From Limnobacter sp. (lineage in GTDB: Bacteria; Pseudomonadota; Gammaproteobacteria; Burkholderiales; Burkholderiaceae_B): a stretch of DNA of 64,000 nt. The position numbers and the translations under genes are program-made. The first letter of the stretch is position 1. The number at the start of each line of letters is the position of its first letter. Positions 8,380 to 17,620 of this stretch are shown in pieces. A model generated the notes under the pieces. The model did no database searches, had not been told where the DNA came from, and was given only the letters and a program-made list of their open reading frames with translations. Where the stretch lies: positions 241,782 to 305,781 of the forward strand of contig JARWZZ010000019.1 in NCBI GenBank assembly GCA_029866125.1, in the 5' to 3' direction.

Positions 8380-9081
8380 GTGGCAACCGTCTATTCCGTC
8401 AAAGAAATGTTTTATACCCTGCAAGGTGAAGGCGCACAGGCTGGCCGAGCGGCGGTGTTTTGTCGATTTGCCGGGTGTAATTTGTGGTCAGGTCGTGAGC
8501 AAGACCGCGCGACTGCCGTTTGCAAATTTTGCGACACTGATTTTGTAGGCACCGATGGTACGGGTGGCGGCAAGTTTGCCACTGCGCAAAGTTTGGCGCA
8601 GGCCATACAAGCGTGTTTCTTTCAAGGCTCAGGCTTGGGCAATGACAACCTTAGCACCATGCAAACCAAAGGTGAAAGCCTGCCTTTCAAACCCTATGTG
8701 GTGATGACAGGCGGGGAGCCCACCCTGCAATTGGACGCGGCTTTAATCGACGCCTTGCATGAACTCCAGTTTGAAATCGCGATTGAAACCAATGGCACAC
8801 TGCCTGTGCCCGAAGGTGTGGATTGGATTTGCGTGAGCCCCAAATTTGGCAGTGAATTGGTGCAAACCACGGGCCATGAGTTGAAGGTGGTTGTGCCCCA
8901 GTTGGGCCAAGATTTAAAGGCTTTGGGGCGACTGAAGTTTCAGCACTATTTTGTGCAAGCGATGGATGATGCAGACCCAAACCGCAAGCAGCACAACATG
9001 CGCAAGGCGATAGAATCTTGCCTGACAAATCCACAGTGGCGCCTAAGCGTCCAAACCCACAAAGTGATTGGAATGCCATGA
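8380..9081 (+). CDS. queE: 7-carboxy-7-deazaguanine synthase
   Basis: 233 residues. Radical-SAM enzyme that turns 6-carboxytetrahydropterin into 7-carboxy-7-deazaguanine for queuosine and related bases. It has the QueE-type cluster spacing CX14CX2C (Cys33, 48, 51) and the TLQGEG N-terminal motif. The start is GTG at 8380 with GGAG eight bases before it. Its stop overlaps the ATG of queD. Confidence 0.92.
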   Translation: MATVYSVKEMFYTLQGEGAQAGRAAVFCRFAGCNLWSGREQDRATAVCKFCDTDFVGTDGTGGGKFATAQSLAQAIQACFFQGSGLGNDNLSTMQTKGESLPFKPYVVMTGGEPTLQLDAALIDALHELQFEIAIETNGTLPVPEGVDWICVSPKFGSELVQTTGHELKVVVPQLGQDLKALGRLKFQHYFVQAMDDADPNRKQHNMRKAIESCLTNPQWRLSVQTHKVIGMP

Positions 9082-9434
9082 AAGTTTTTAAACAATTCAC
9101 CTTCGATGTGGCGCATCAGTTGCCCGACTGGCCTGGCTTACACGGCCACAGCTACACGGCCGAGGTGTGGTTTGAGGGCCCCGCCACCGATGGTTATGTG
9201 GTGCCTGAAAGCTTGTTGTCCGACCAAGTCGGCGCGGTGCATAAAAAGCTGGATCACACCTATTTGAACGACATCATACCCCTGCCCACCAGTGAGAATA
9301 TTGCCCGCTGGATTTGGGATCAACTACGCCCAGTCGGTCCGCTGATTAAAGTGAAGGTGTTTCGCGGTTCAATTGGTTTTGGGGTTGAATACGATTTGGC
9401 AGATGCCAAGGCCGAAGGGAGGATGGTCAATTGA
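9078..9434 (+). CDS. queD: 6-carboxytetrahydropterin synthase-like protein, catalytic Cys absent
   Basis: 118 residues from the ATG at 9078 (ATGA overlap with queE). PTPS/QueD fold: the zinc histidines are present in FDVAHQLPDWPGLHGHSY and the C-terminal Glu region reads GFGVEYD. Canonical QueD has a loop with the catalytic Cys (CxxxHGH) between the first His and HGH. Here that loop is shortened and Trp stands at the Cys position. Synteny with queE supports the queuosine role, but the mechanism must differ or the enzyme may have another product. Confidence 0.8.
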   Translation: MKVFKQFTFDVAHQLPDWPGLHGHSYTAEVWFEGPATDGYVVPESLLSDQVGAVHKKLDHTYLNDIIPLPTSENIARWIWDQLRPVGPLIKVKVFRGSIGFGVEYDLADAKAEGRMVN

Positions 9435-10045
9435 TTTCAGCGTGTGCGCGTGAGCATGCTTTGCGGATGCAGCAGTTTCCCGCTTTAGATTTCTCAAGAA
9501 AGTCAGTTCATGAGACCTCCGGTGTGGCAATAGACACCGAAGCCTTGGCCGCTCAATTGGAAGAATGGGCCCGAAATTTTGAGCCCGGTGAGTGTCGGTT
9601 TGAAGCAGCAGAGGTGATGGTTCGCAATTTCGAGAATCGCCATCATCTTGAATCCAAAGTACTTGGCCTCAAAGGTTTTGGGCTGAAAAGCTTGCCTGAA
9701 GAAATTGCCCACTTTACCCATTTGGTGAAGTTGGATTTGTCGGATAACCCCATCCACCAACTGCCTGCGGGCTTGGCAAAATTGGTGAACATTCAACAAG
9801 TGTTGGTGAGTAGCCGCCACCTTCAAAATGCGGCCAACCCGGTTGATTCGATTGCTGGTTTAAATGCGCTGTCTGCGTTGTCGGCAAGCACTAAAAAATC
9901 CATTTGGCTAACAGTGCACATGGACAACTCCATCAGAGGCCCCTACAGCGATTTGGGGCTGATCGAGTCGATGGCCTTCCAGCGGTTTAAAAGCGATGCC
10001 ACAGACCGCACCCGTGAAAACACCAGCCCTTTGGAAAGTCCGTAA
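9431..10045 (+). CDS. Leucine-rich-repeat-like protein
   Basis: 204 residues from a TTG overlapping the queD stop (TTGA). An alternative ATG lies at 9467. Residues about 75-115 contain two to three LRR units (LKSLPEEIAHFTHLVKLDLS, then IHQLPAGLAKLVNIQQV). There is no signal peptide. The overlap suggests co-transcription with queE-queD, yet no functional link is known to me. Function not recognised. Confidence 0.6.
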   Translation: MISACAREHALRMQQFPALDFSRKSVHETSGVAIDTEALAAQLEEWARNFEPGECRFEAAEVMVRNFENRHHLESKVLGLKGFGLKSLPEEIAHFTHLVKLDLSDNPIHQLPAGLAKLVNIQQVLVSSRHLQNAANPVDSIAGLNALSALSASTKKSIWLTVHMDNSIRGPYSDLGLIESMAFQRFKSDATDRTRENTSPLESP

Positions 10046-10053
10046 GCCTTGAG

Positions 10054-10067
10054 TTGATTTGAATCAA
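10054..10067. promoter_or_regulatory. FNR/ANR box upstream of ccoI
   Basis: TTGATTTGAATCAA is a perfect match to TTGAT-N4-ATCAA, 69 bases before the ccoI start. Expected to bring the copper ATPase and CcoS under oxygen control by the FNR encoded at 17621-18334. Confidence 0.85.
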
Positions 10068-10135
10068 TAACCGCTGTGCATTTGTGGACTATTGTGGCTA
10101 GATAGTAACCATGACCGTTCGTCGGGCCAAAACCA

Positions 10136-12436
10136 GTGGAATCCCAACCCCCTCAAGTTCCGGTAGTGCCGATTGCCCAAAACCTGTTGGCCTGCCAGTC
10201 TCGCCGGGGGGATGGCCTGTGGGAGGGCACCGCATGGGTCCAGGGCATTACCTGCGCGGCCTGTGCGGTCGAGTTGGAGCAGGAAGCCCGCCACATTTCG
10301 GGTTTGCAGCAATTTGAGCTGAACCCCGCCAGCGCACTGGGCCATTGGGTGGCCAGCAACCCCGAGGCCATTGAACAATTAAATCGCAAAGCCCAGCAAC
10401 TGGGCTACCTGTTGGATACCAACAGTGGCAGCGGGTCTGAACTCAGCCTTAAAAAAGACAAACAACACCGCAAAGGAATGCTGTTGCGCTTGATTGTTGC
10501 GGTGCTGTGCATGATGCAAATCATGATGTACAGCGCACCTGAATACATTTACGCCCCTGAACAGATTGGTTGGGTTGAAACACAGCTCTTGCGCTGGGCC
10601 CAGTGGGTGCTGTGCTGGCCGGTGTTGCTGTACAGCGCTCAATCTATTTTTAGGTCGGCTTGGGTGGCCAGCCGCAATGCCCGTTGGTCAGTGGAGCTGC
10701 CTGTAAGCCTGGGCTTGGTGATTGCCTTTGTTTACAGCAGCGTACAAATGCCCAACCCGCAGGCCAAGATGTGGTTTGATTGCGTGGCCATGCTGGTGGC
10801 TTTGCTGCTGACCTCCCGCTGGTTGGTGAGCCGGTATGCCTCTGTAGCCTTGAACCACGTGATGGCTTTGGAGCCAGACTTGCCTTCTGAAGTGAGTAAG
10901 TGGGATGGAAGGGCTTGGGTGGTAAGCCCAATTGCAGCCGTGCAACGTGGGGATTTGATCAAACTGAAGGCCGGGGAAACCTGCGCTGTTGAAATGATGT
11001 TGGAGCCCGGTTGCGGCGACGTGTGGGTGGACGAATCCATGCGCACCGGAGAGTCGCAACCGGTGCTCCGCAAAGCGGGTGATGTGTTGGAAGCGGGCGC
11101 AAAACTCGTGGGTGGTGCAACAGGCAAAGTGATGTCCATGAAGGCCGAAGGCTATTTGTCGCGCATTGGTGAATCCCTTCAGCGGGCCTTGGCCAGCAAG
11201 CCGTCAAGGCAAGCTTCGGTGGATCGGCTCATCCCCTACTTTTCAATGGCGGTGGTGTTGGCTGCAGCGCTGGCGGGCGGCTATTGGGGTGTGGTCCGCA
11301 ATGAATCCCAGCTTGCGTGGAGTGCCACCGTGTCGGTACTTTTGGTCAGCTGCCCTTGTGCCTTGGCTTTGAGCTGGCCTTTGGTCCGCTTGTTTGCCAT
11401 TCAAAAACTAAGCGGCTTGGGGGTTTTGGTGCGCAACGCCGAGGCGCTTGATCGCTTGGCGGATGTGGATTGCATGGCCTTGGACAAAACAGGCACGTTG
11501 AGCTCACGCCATGAGCTTACTGTGCGTATTGAAAGCATGAAGCCTTTGCCGGGGCTTGAGGCAGAGCAGCCCCCATTGACTTTGAATGAGGCCAAGCAAG
11601 TGGTTTTGCTGTTGGCTCAACGCAATCATCACCCATTGTCCAGTGCGATATCCCGCGAACTGATTTTGAATTTGAGTCAACACTCTGACAATCCGTTCGA
11701 GGTGTTGAGCTACCTTGAAATTGCCGGGCAGGGCGTGAGTGCCGTGGTGTTGAACTCGCTAACAGGTGAGCACCACTTGGTGCGCTTGGGCTCGGCTGGG
11801 TTTTGTCAGGTGCAGGTTGAAGAAGAAAATTCGCAGGCCAGCTGGGTGTATTTGGCGGTGGGTGGCGAGCACTTACAGCCCCTGCTGAAGGCTGAAATCA
11901 TTCACGGCAATGCATTGATTGCCCCCAGTCAATTCCAAGCACTCCTGCCATACAGGCCCAGTTTGTTATCTGGTGACAAACAAAGCGCAGTGCAGGCATG
12001 GGCTACAGAACTTGAGTTTGCGGAGCGCAGGTTTGAGCAAACCCCGCAAGACAAAGCCCAGTGGATACGCAATCAACAGGCCGATGGGCGGCATGTATTG
12101 ATGTTTGGGGATGGTTTGAATGATGCAGTGGCATTTGCGCAAGCCGATGTGTCGGTTGCCAGTTATGCCCCCGCTGGGTTGACTGCCAAGCAGGCTGACT
12201 TTTTGATGCTGCGCGAGCAACCCAGCTTATTGGTCGATTTGATGTTGACCGCGCGACGCATGAAAAAGCTGGGTTTTCAAAACATGGCATGGTCGCTAAT
12301 TTATAACTTGTTGGCCTTGCCACTTGCAATGGCTGGGCAGCTAGAGCCTTGGATGGCAGCTTTGGGCATGGGGGTCAGCAGCTTGGTGGTGATTGCCAAT
12401 TCAGCTCGCTTGAATACAAATTCAAAAAAGGGCTAA
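10136..12436 (+). CDS. ccoI: Copper-transporting P1B-type ATPase for cbb3 oxidase assembly
   Basis: 766 residues, GTG start. N-terminal metal site GITCAACA (CxxC), eight predicted membrane helices, TGES actuator motif, the ion-binding SCPCALAL helix, phosphorylation motif DKTGT and hinge GDGLNDA. This is the CopA2/CcoI/FixI arrangement, which loads copper into the cbb3 oxidase from the periplasmic side rather than detoxifying. The gene order ccoI-ccoS-ccoNOQP-ccoG supports this. An FNR box lies upstream. Confidence 0.92.
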   Translation: MESQPPQVPVVPIAQNLLACQSRRGDGLWEGTAWVQGITCAACAVELEQEARHISGLQQFELNPASALGHWVASNPEAIEQLNRKAQQLGYLLDTNSGSGSELSLKKDKQHRKGMLLRLIVAVLCMMQIMMYSAPEYIYAPEQIGWVETQLLRWAQWVLCWPVLLYSAQSIFRSAWVASRNARWSVELPVSLGLVIAFVYSSVQMPNPQAKMWFDCVAMLVALLLTSRWLVSRYASVALNHVMALEPDLPSEVSKWDGRAWVVSPIAAVQRGDLIKLKAGETCAVEMMLEPGCGDVWVDESMRTGESQPVLRKAGDVLEAGAKLVGGATGKVMSMKAEGYLSRIGESLQRALASKPSRQASVDRLIPYFSMAVVLAAALAGGYWGVVRNESQLAWSATVSVLLVSCPCALALSWPLVRLFAIQKLSGLGVLVRNAEALDRLADVDCMALDKTGTLSSRHELTVRIESMKPLPGLEAEQPPLTLNEAKQVVLLLAQRNHHPLSSAISRELILNLSQHSDNPFEVLSYLEIAGQGVSAVVLNSLTGEHHLVRLGSAGFCQVQVEEENSQASWVYLAVGGEHLQPLLKAEIIHGNALIAPSQFQALLPYRPSLLSGDKQSAVQAWATELEFAERRFEQTPQDKAQWIRNQQADGRHVLMFGDGLNDAVAFAQADVSVASYAPAGLTAKQADFLMLREQPSLLVDLMLTARRMKKLGFQNMAWSLIYNLLALPLAMAGQLEPWMAALGMGVSSLVVIANSARLNTNSKKG

Positions 12437-12438
12437 GC

Positions 12439-12591
12439 ATGGACATTTTGTTTCTTTTGGTGCCGCTGAGTGTGTCTTTGGTTGCAGTCATTGGGGCAGT
12501 CTTGTTTTGGGCAGTCAACACAGGCCAGTTTGATGAAATGGAAGAGCCCGGCCAAAGCGTGATTGATGACGACGATTCTTTGAAGCCTTGA
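12439..12591 (+). CDS. ccoS: Cytochrome oxidase maturation protein CcoS
   Basis: 50 residues, one membrane helix (about 4-26) followed by the typical WAVNTGQFDE segment and an acidic tail. CcoS is needed for cofactor insertion into cbb3 oxidase. The ATG at 12439 lies just after the ccoI stop. A longer open frame starting inside ccoI is not used. Confidence 0.92.
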   Translation: MDILFLLVPLSVSLVAVIGAVLFWAVNTGQFDEMEEPGQSVIDDDDSLKP

Positions 12592-12601
12592 TTTAAGTCA
12601 A
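12588..12601. promoter_or_regulatory. FNR/ANR box upstream of ccoN
   Basis: TTGATTTAAGTCAA matches TTGAT-N4-ATCAA with one change. It overlaps the ccoS stop codon and lies 66 bases before the ccoN ATG, suggesting a second, internal oxygen-controlled promoter. Confidence 0.8.
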
Positions 12602-12666
12602 CACCCCTTGCCAAGTAGTTTGCGACACTGATTGGGTCGAAAAATATTTTGGAGGCTTGCAAGGCC

Positions 12667-14121
12667 ATGGGTTCAACGGATCTAACTTACAACTACAAAG
12701 TGGTGCGGCAGTTCTCGATTGCGGCTGTGCTGTGGGGCGTTGTAGGCATGTTGGTGGGTTGCTGGATAGCAGCCCAACTGGCATGGCCTACATTGGGTGA
12801 AGGCATTGAATGGTTAAGTTATGGCCGCTTGCGCCCCCTGCACACCAATGCAGTTATCTTTGCATTTGGCGGTTGCGCTTTGTTTGGTACGTCCTACTAC
12901 GTGGTGCAGCGCACCTGCAATGTCCGCTTGATTTCCGACAAATTGGCGGCGTTCCATTTTTGGGGTTGGCAGGCCGTGATTGTGGCTGCAGCCATTACGC
13001 TGCCCATGGGTTTTACGCAGGGTAAGGAATACGCCGAGCTGGAATGGCCGATTGATGTGTTGATCACATTCGTGTGGGTGGCTTACGCAGTGGTGTTTTT
13101 TGGCACACTGGCCATTCGCAAAGTAAAGCATATTTACGTGGCCAATTGGTTTTATGGGGCCTTTATCATTGCGGTGGCCTTGCTACATATTGTCAACAGC
13201 GCAGCAATGCCTGCCGGTATGTGGAAAAGCTATTCAGCCTACGCGGGTGTGCAAGACGCGATGGTGCAATGGTGGTACGGCCACAATGCAGTGGGCTTTT
13301 TCCTCACCGCCGGCTTTTTGGGCATGATGTATTACTTCATACCCAAGCAGGTGGGCCGCCCGGTTTACTCCTACCGCTTGTCCATCGTGCACTTTTGGGC
13401 GCTTATTTTCACCTACATGTGGGCAGGCCCCCACCACCTTCATTACACCGCATTGCCAGACTGGACTCAGTCAATCGGCATGGTGTTCTCACTGATACTT
13501 TTGGCGCCCAGCTGGGGTGGCATGATCAACGGCATCATGACCTTAAGTGGGGCATGGCACAAGCTGCGTGATGACCCCATCCTGCGCTTCCTGATCGTGT
13601 CCTTAAGCTTTTATGGCATGAGCACATTTGAAGGCCCAATGATGTCCATCAAAACTGTGAACGCCTTAAGCCATTACACCGATTGGACCATTGGGCACGT
13701 GCACAGCGGTGCCTTGGGCTGGGTGGGTTTGATCTCCATGGGCTCTTTGTATTACATGGTGCCGCGCCTGTTTGGCAAAGAGGCGATGCATTCCAAAAAT
13801 GCAATTGAAATTCACTTTTGGGTGAGCACCATAGGCATTGTGCTGTACATCACCGCCATGTGGATTGCGGGCGTGATGCAGGGTTTGATGTGGAGGGAGT
13901 TGAATGCCGACGGCACTTTGACTTACACCTTTGTTGAAAGCGTAAAAGCAACTTACCCCTACTATGTGGTCCGGTTTTTCGGAGGGCTTTTGTATGTGGG
14001 CGGTATGTTGGTGATGGCGTGGAATGTGTGGATGACAGCAAAAGGAGGCAAAGCTGTGGATGCGCGCATTCCAGCACTGCCTGCACACATGGGTTTAAAC
14101 CACGTTGCCGCACACGCTTGA
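12667..14121 (+). CDS. ccoN: cbb3-type cytochrome c oxidase subunit I
   Basis: 484 residues, about 12 membrane helices. Catalytic subunit carrying low-spin heme b, heme b3 and CuB. Family signatures include [14 protein letters not shown], the [18 protein letters not shown] helix, the [16 protein letters not shown]is pair and [11 protein letters not shown]. The ATG at 12667 is preferred to a TTG 18 bases upstream, because GGAGG lies just after that TTG. Confidence 0.96.
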   Translation: MGSTDLTYNYKVVRQFSIAAVLWGVVGMLVGCWIAAQLAWPTLGEGIEWLSYGRLRPLHTNAVIFAFGGCALFGTSYYVVQRTCNVRLISDKLAAFHFWGWQAVIVAAAITLPMGFTQGKEYAELEWPIDVLITFVWVAYAVVFFGTLAIRKVKHIYVANWFYGAFIIAVALLHIVNSAAMPAGMWKSYSAYAGVQDAMVQWWYGHNAVGFFLTAGFLGMMYYFIPKQVGRPVYSYRLSIVHFWALIFTYMWAGPHHLHYTALPDWTQSIGMVFSLILLAPSWGGMINGIMTLSGAWHKLRDDPILRFLIVSLSFYGMSTFEGPMMSIKTVNALSHYTDWTIGHVHSGALGWVGLISMGSLYYMVPRLFGKEAMHSKNAIEIHFWVSTIGIVLYITAMWIAGVMQGLMWRELNADGTLTYTFVESVKATYPYYVVRFFGGLLYVGGMLVMAWNVWMTAKGGKAVDARIPALPAHMGLNHVAAHA

Positions 14122-14136
14122 ACAAGGAGAAAACTC

Positions 14137-14754
14137 GTGAAATTTAACCATGAAAAAATTGAGACCAACAGCTGGCTCATGCTGGTGCTGGTGTTACTGG
14201 TCATCTCGGTGGGTGGTGCAGTTGAAATTGTGCCTTTGTACTTTCAGAAATCCACCACCCAAGCTGCACCGGGCGTCGAGCCTTACACGGCAATTCGCTT
14301 GGCCGGGCGTGATGTTTATGTGTCCGAAGGTTGCTACAACTGCCACTCGCAAATGATTCGCCCATTCCGCGCAGAAACTCTGCGATATGGCGACTTTTCT
14401 ACCGCAGGGGAATTTGTGTATGACCGGCCTTTCCAATGGGGCAGCAAACGCACAGGCCCGGACTTGGCCCGCGTAGGCGCTCGTTATTCCGATGAATGGC
14501 ACCGCTTGCATTTGACTAACCCGCGTGATGTGGTGCCCGAATCCAATATGCCCGCCTACCCTTGGTTGGCTCAGAAGAAAGTAGACCCGGTGGCCATCAC
14601 CGCGAATTTGAAAGCACTTCAAAAACTGGGCGTGCCCTACACCGATGAGCAAATTGCCAGTGCCGCAAAAGAGGTGGAAGGCAAAACACAAATGGAAGCC
14701 TTGATTGCTTACTTACAAGGCATGGGCGTGAAGACCATGCCCCCCGCCAAATAA
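14137..14754 (+). CDS. ccoO: cbb3-type cytochrome c oxidase subunit II (monoheme)
   Basis: 205 residues. N-terminal anchor (about 12-33), then one periplasmic heme c site CYNCHS with the SQMIRPF continuation typical of CcoO and an axial Met in ESNMPAYPWL. GTG start at 14137 behind AAGGAGA. It passes electrons from CcoP to CcoN. Confidence 0.95.
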   Translation: MKFNHEKIETNSWLMLVLVLLVISVGGAVEIVPLYFQKSTTQAAPGVEPYTAIRLAGRDVYVSEGCYNCHSQMIRPFRAETLRYGDFSTAGEFVYDRPFQWGSKRTGPDLARVGARYSDEWHRLHLTNPRDVVPESNMPAYPWLAQKKVDPVAITANLKALQKLGVPYTDEQIASAAKEVEGKTQMEALIAYLQGMGVKTMPPAK

Positions 14755-14769
14755 GAAACTGGAACCGAT

Positions 14770-14943
14770 ATGAACCTATTGACTGATGTGATGTTTTGGC
14801 GTGAGGCGATTACCGTGGGCGCGTTTGGGCTGTTTTTGGGAATCTGCTTTTGGGCGTACAGCAACAAGCAGAAAGATGAGTTTGAAAATGCAGCTGCGAT
14901 TGTTTTCATTGATGATGACAAGCCACTGGGAGATGAGAAATGA
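14770..14943 (+). CDS. ccoQ: cbb3-type cytochrome oxidase subunit CcoQ
   Basis: 57 residues, one membrane helix (about 12-30) followed by a charged tail (YSNKQKDEFENAA). It lies between ccoO and ccoP in the standard order, and its stop overlaps the ccoP ATG (ATGA). It stabilises the complex in other species. Confidence 0.88.
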   Translation: MNLLTDVMFWREAITVGAFGLFLGICFWAYSNKQKDEFENAAAIVFIDDDKPLGDEK

Positions 14944-15860
14944 GTGATTTTTTTTCCAGCACAGTGGGTTTATTGGTTGCCGGGGTCACACTCTTTAGCA
15001 TCGTGATGTGTGGCGTTTTGTTGTGGGTGCAGGCCAGCAAAAAGTTGAAGGTCAGCCTGGATGTGAAAAGCAATTCCACAGGCCATGTGTGGGATGAAGA
15101 CTTGCAGGAGTTGAACAACCCCATGCCCCGCTGGTGGATGGGTTTGTTCTACATCACGATTGTGTTTGCTTTTGCTTACTTGTTCTTTTTTCCAGGATTG
15201 GGTACGTATCAAGGCAAAAGCGAGTGGAGTTCTCAGGGGCAGTACCTGGCCGAGCGAAAAATGGTTGAAGAGCGCGCCGCCCCCCTGTTTGCCAAGTTTG
15301 AGGGTTTGAAGGTAGAGGAGATTGCGCACATGCCTGAGGCCAAGGCCATGGGCGAGCGATTATTCCTCAACAACTGCGCCCAATGCCACTGTTCAGATGC
15401 GCGGGGTGGCCGTGGGTTTCCTAACCTGACTGACGCTGACTGGCTTTACGGCGGCACAGGTGAGGCGATTCAGGTTTCGATTGTGGAAGGGCGCAACGGC
15501 ATCATGCCCCCAATGATTGCTGCGGTGGGCAGCGACGAAAATGCGCGCGCAGTTGCACAGTATGTGTTGAGCTTGTCTGGCCGGGCAAATGACCCCCTAA
15601 AAGCTCAATTGGGTCGCAAGATTTTTGGCGAGGCCTGTGTGGCTTGCCACGGTGCAGATGGCAAAGGCAATCAAGCCATTGGAGCGCCGAATTTGAGCGA
15701 CAGAACTTGGTTGCACGGTGGCACAGAAAGGTCGATTGTTGAAACCATCAAAAATGGCCGTCAGGGGCATATGCCCAGCCACAAACAGATACTGAATGCA
15801 GATCAAATCCGCGTGGTGTCCAGCTATGTGTGGCAAATGTCGAATACAGGCAATCGTTGA
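14940..15860 (+). CDS. ccoP: cbb3-type cytochrome c oxidase subunit III (diheme)
   Basis: 306 residues. Two N-terminal membrane helices (about 8-30 and 62-84), then two class I heme domains with CAQCH (Cys146, Cys149, His150) and CVACH. It accepts electrons from soluble or membrane cytochromes. In this organism the cytochrome c-550 of the alcohol pathway at 46619 is a plausible donor (inference). Confidence 0.95.
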   Translation: MSDFFSSTVGLLVAGVTLFSIVMCGVLLWVQASKKLKVSLDVKSNSTGHVWDEDLQELNNPMPRWWMGLFYITIVFAFAYLFFFPGLGTYQGKSEWSSQGQYLAERKMVEERAAPLFAKFEGLKVEEIAHMPEAKAMGERLFLNNCAQCHCSDARGGRGFPNLTDADWLYGGTGEAIQVSIVEGRNGIMPPMIAAVGSDENARAVAQYVLSLSGRANDPLKAQLGRKIFGEACVACHGADGKGNQAIGAPNLSDRTWLHGGTERSIVETIKNGRQGHMPSHKQILNADQIRVVSSYVWQMSNTGNR

Positions 15861-15867
15861 GGATTGA

Positions 15868-17316
15868 ATGAAACAGGCCAATCAAAATGAGCAGTGGGTC
15901 AGCATGTTTCAGGCTGACCAGAAGGTGGTGCCGCGCTCGGTGTGGGGGCGTTTTGCGCAGCTGCGCTGGGTCACTGTTTGGCTCACCCAACTGGCATTTT
16001 ATGGTGCTGCTTGGGTACAGTACAACGGGCGTCAGGCCTTGTTGTTTGATATTGATGCACAGCGCTTTTTCATCGGCCCCTTGGTTTTTTATCCTCAGGA
16101 TTTTATTTACCTGACCGCCTTGTTGGTGGTGTGTGCACTCAGCCTGTTTTTGTTCACTGCCGTAGCTGGGCGCTTGTGGTGCGGCTATGCTTGCCCGCAA
16201 ACCGTGTACACAGAAATTTTCATGTGGGTGGAGCGCAAGGTGGAAGGGGACCGCGCCGCGCGGCTGCGCAGGTCCGCTGGCCCTTGGACCTTGGACCGCA
16301 TTTGGCGGGCTGCAGCCAAGCACGGCGTGTGGTTGCTGATTGCATTGTGGACAGGCTTTACCTTCGTGGGTTATTTCACCCCGATTCAAGACTTGTTTGT
16401 GGAATTGCACACCTTCACCTTCACCTCTTGGGAAATGTTTTGGGTGGGTTTTTATGGCTTTGCCACCTATGGCAACGCGGGCTGGATGCGTGAGCAAGTG
16501 TGTAAATACATGTGCCCTTATGCGCGTTTTCAAAGTGCCATGTTTGACAAAGACACCCTGTTGGTTACCTACGATGAAAAGCGGGGCGAACCGCGTGGCC
16601 CGCGCGGGAAAAATGTGGACTTCAAACCAAAGGGTTTGGGCGCATGCGTGGATTGCAATTTGTGCGTACAGGTGTGCCCCACCGGCATAGACATCCGCAA
16701 GGGTTTGCAATACGAATGCATTGGCTGTGCAGCCTGTATTGACGTGTGCGACGGGGTCATGGACAAAATGGGTTATGACAAGGGGCTGATCAGGTACAGC
16801 ACCCAAAATGGCATGGCCAATGGTTGGAATTTTGATCAGATGGTCAAACGCCTATTCCGCCCCCGCGTGTTGGTTTACACCGCAGTGGTGTGGGGTTTAA
16901 TCGCGGCTGTGGGCGTGGCCTTAAACATGCGGCACGACTTGCGGGTGGATGTGGTGAGGGATCGCAACACCCAGTACCGCTTGGTTGAAAACGGTGAACT
17001 AGAGAATGTGTACCGCCTGAATTTGATGAACGCGTCCGAGTTCCCTTTGAAGGTATCGGGCACCTTATTGAAAGGTCAGGGCACCGTTGAAAGCCTGCGT
17101 ATTGCCGATGATGCCAATTGGGTGTTGATGCCCACCGAAAGCCGTTGGGTGGTGGTGCATGTGCGGGCCAATCCGGATGAGTTGGCACCAGGCTCCAACC
17201 GGTTTGAATTGAAGTTTGACAGCCAGCGTGTGAAAGAGGGTGCGCCTTTAGACAAAGCCTTGGACGCATCGCTGGAAACCATTGTGGAGCCCGCTGTTAT
17301 GCTGGCGCCGCTGTAG
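15868..17316 (+). CDS. ccoG: cbb3 oxidase accessory iron-sulfur protein CcoG
   Basis: 482 residues, about five membrane helices. A ferredoxin-like segment holds two clusters (CVDCNLCVQVCPTG and CIGCAACIDVC), with an additional GYACPQTVYTE motif and a C-terminal Ig-like periplasmic domain. The family (CcoG/FixG/RdxA) reduces Cu2+ for delivery to the oxidase. Confidence 0.94.
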   Translation: MKQANQNEQWVSMFQADQKVVPRSVWGRFAQLRWVTVWLTQLAFYGAAWVQYNGRQALLFDIDAQRFFIGPLVFYPQDFIYLTALLVVCALSLFLFTAVAGRLWCGYACPQTVYTEIFMWVERKVEGDRAARLRRSAGPWTLDRIWRAAAKHGVWLLIALWTGFTFVGYFTPIQDLFVELHTFTFTSWEMFWVGFYGFATYGNAGWMREQVCKYMCPYARFQSAMFDKDTLLVTYDEKRGEPRGPRGKNVDFKPKGLGACVDCNLCVQVCPTGIDIRKGLQYECIGCAACIDVCDGVMDKMGYDKGLIRYSTQNGMANGWNFDQMVKRLFRPRVLVYTAVVWGLIAAVGVALNMRHDLRVDVVRDRNTQYRLVENGELENVYRLNLMNASEFPLKVSGTLLKGQGTVESLRIADDANWVLMPTESRWVVVHVRANPDELAPGSNRFELKFDSQRVKEGAPLDKALDASLETIVEPAVMLAPL

Positions 17317-17340
17317 TGGATGTTGTTACGAAAGCAGAAA

Positions 17341-17361
17341 CGTACATACGTACATGCGTAC
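17341..17361. repeat. Short tandem repeat CGTACATR
   Basis: About 2.6 copies of an 8-base unit (CGTACATA, CGTACATG, CGTAC) lie just after the ccoG stop and before the FixH-like gene. It forms a run of GTAC palindromes. Function unknown. Confidence 0.6.
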
Positions 17362-17375
17362 AAAAGGAAAATCGT

Positions 17376-17609
17376 ATGAGTAAGCAAACTGTTTCAAGCC
17401 AGCAAGTGGGTGGGCCTTGGTACAAAGAACCCCTGATGTGGCTGGTGTTGGGTTTGCCAGCCACCGTGGTGGTGGCTGGGTTTGTGACCTTGTACATTGC
17501 GGCCAGCAATCCAGAAACGCTGGTCACTGCGCCCCACAGCAAAATTGGTTTTACCGTGGAAAAGCTCACCCCTCAGCTGCAAGCACCAACAAGCCCAGCC
17601 AAGCCTTGA
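17376..17609 (+). CDS. Short FixH/CcoH-like membrane protein
   Basis: 77 residues from the ATG at 17376, behind AAAGGAAA. One membrane helix (about 21-45, preceded by GGPWYKEPLMWLVLGLP), then a short soluble tail ending in a Pro/Ala stretch. The PWYKEPLMW entry and the site after ccoG match the N-terminal part of FixH-type proteins, but the extra periplasmic domain of full FixH (about 150 residues) is absent. Likely a minimal CcoH. Convergent with fnr, 11 bases away. Confidence 0.75.
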   Translation: MSKQTVSSQQVGGPWYKEPLMWLVLGLPATVVVAGFVTLYIAASNPETLVTAPHSKIGFTVEKLTPQLQAPTSPAKP

Positions 17610-17620
17610 TTGAAAGCGTG

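Noticed and set aside
13074..13571. Open frame of 165 codons inside ccoN
   Set aside because: It is an out-of-frame shadow of a well-conserved oxidase gene.
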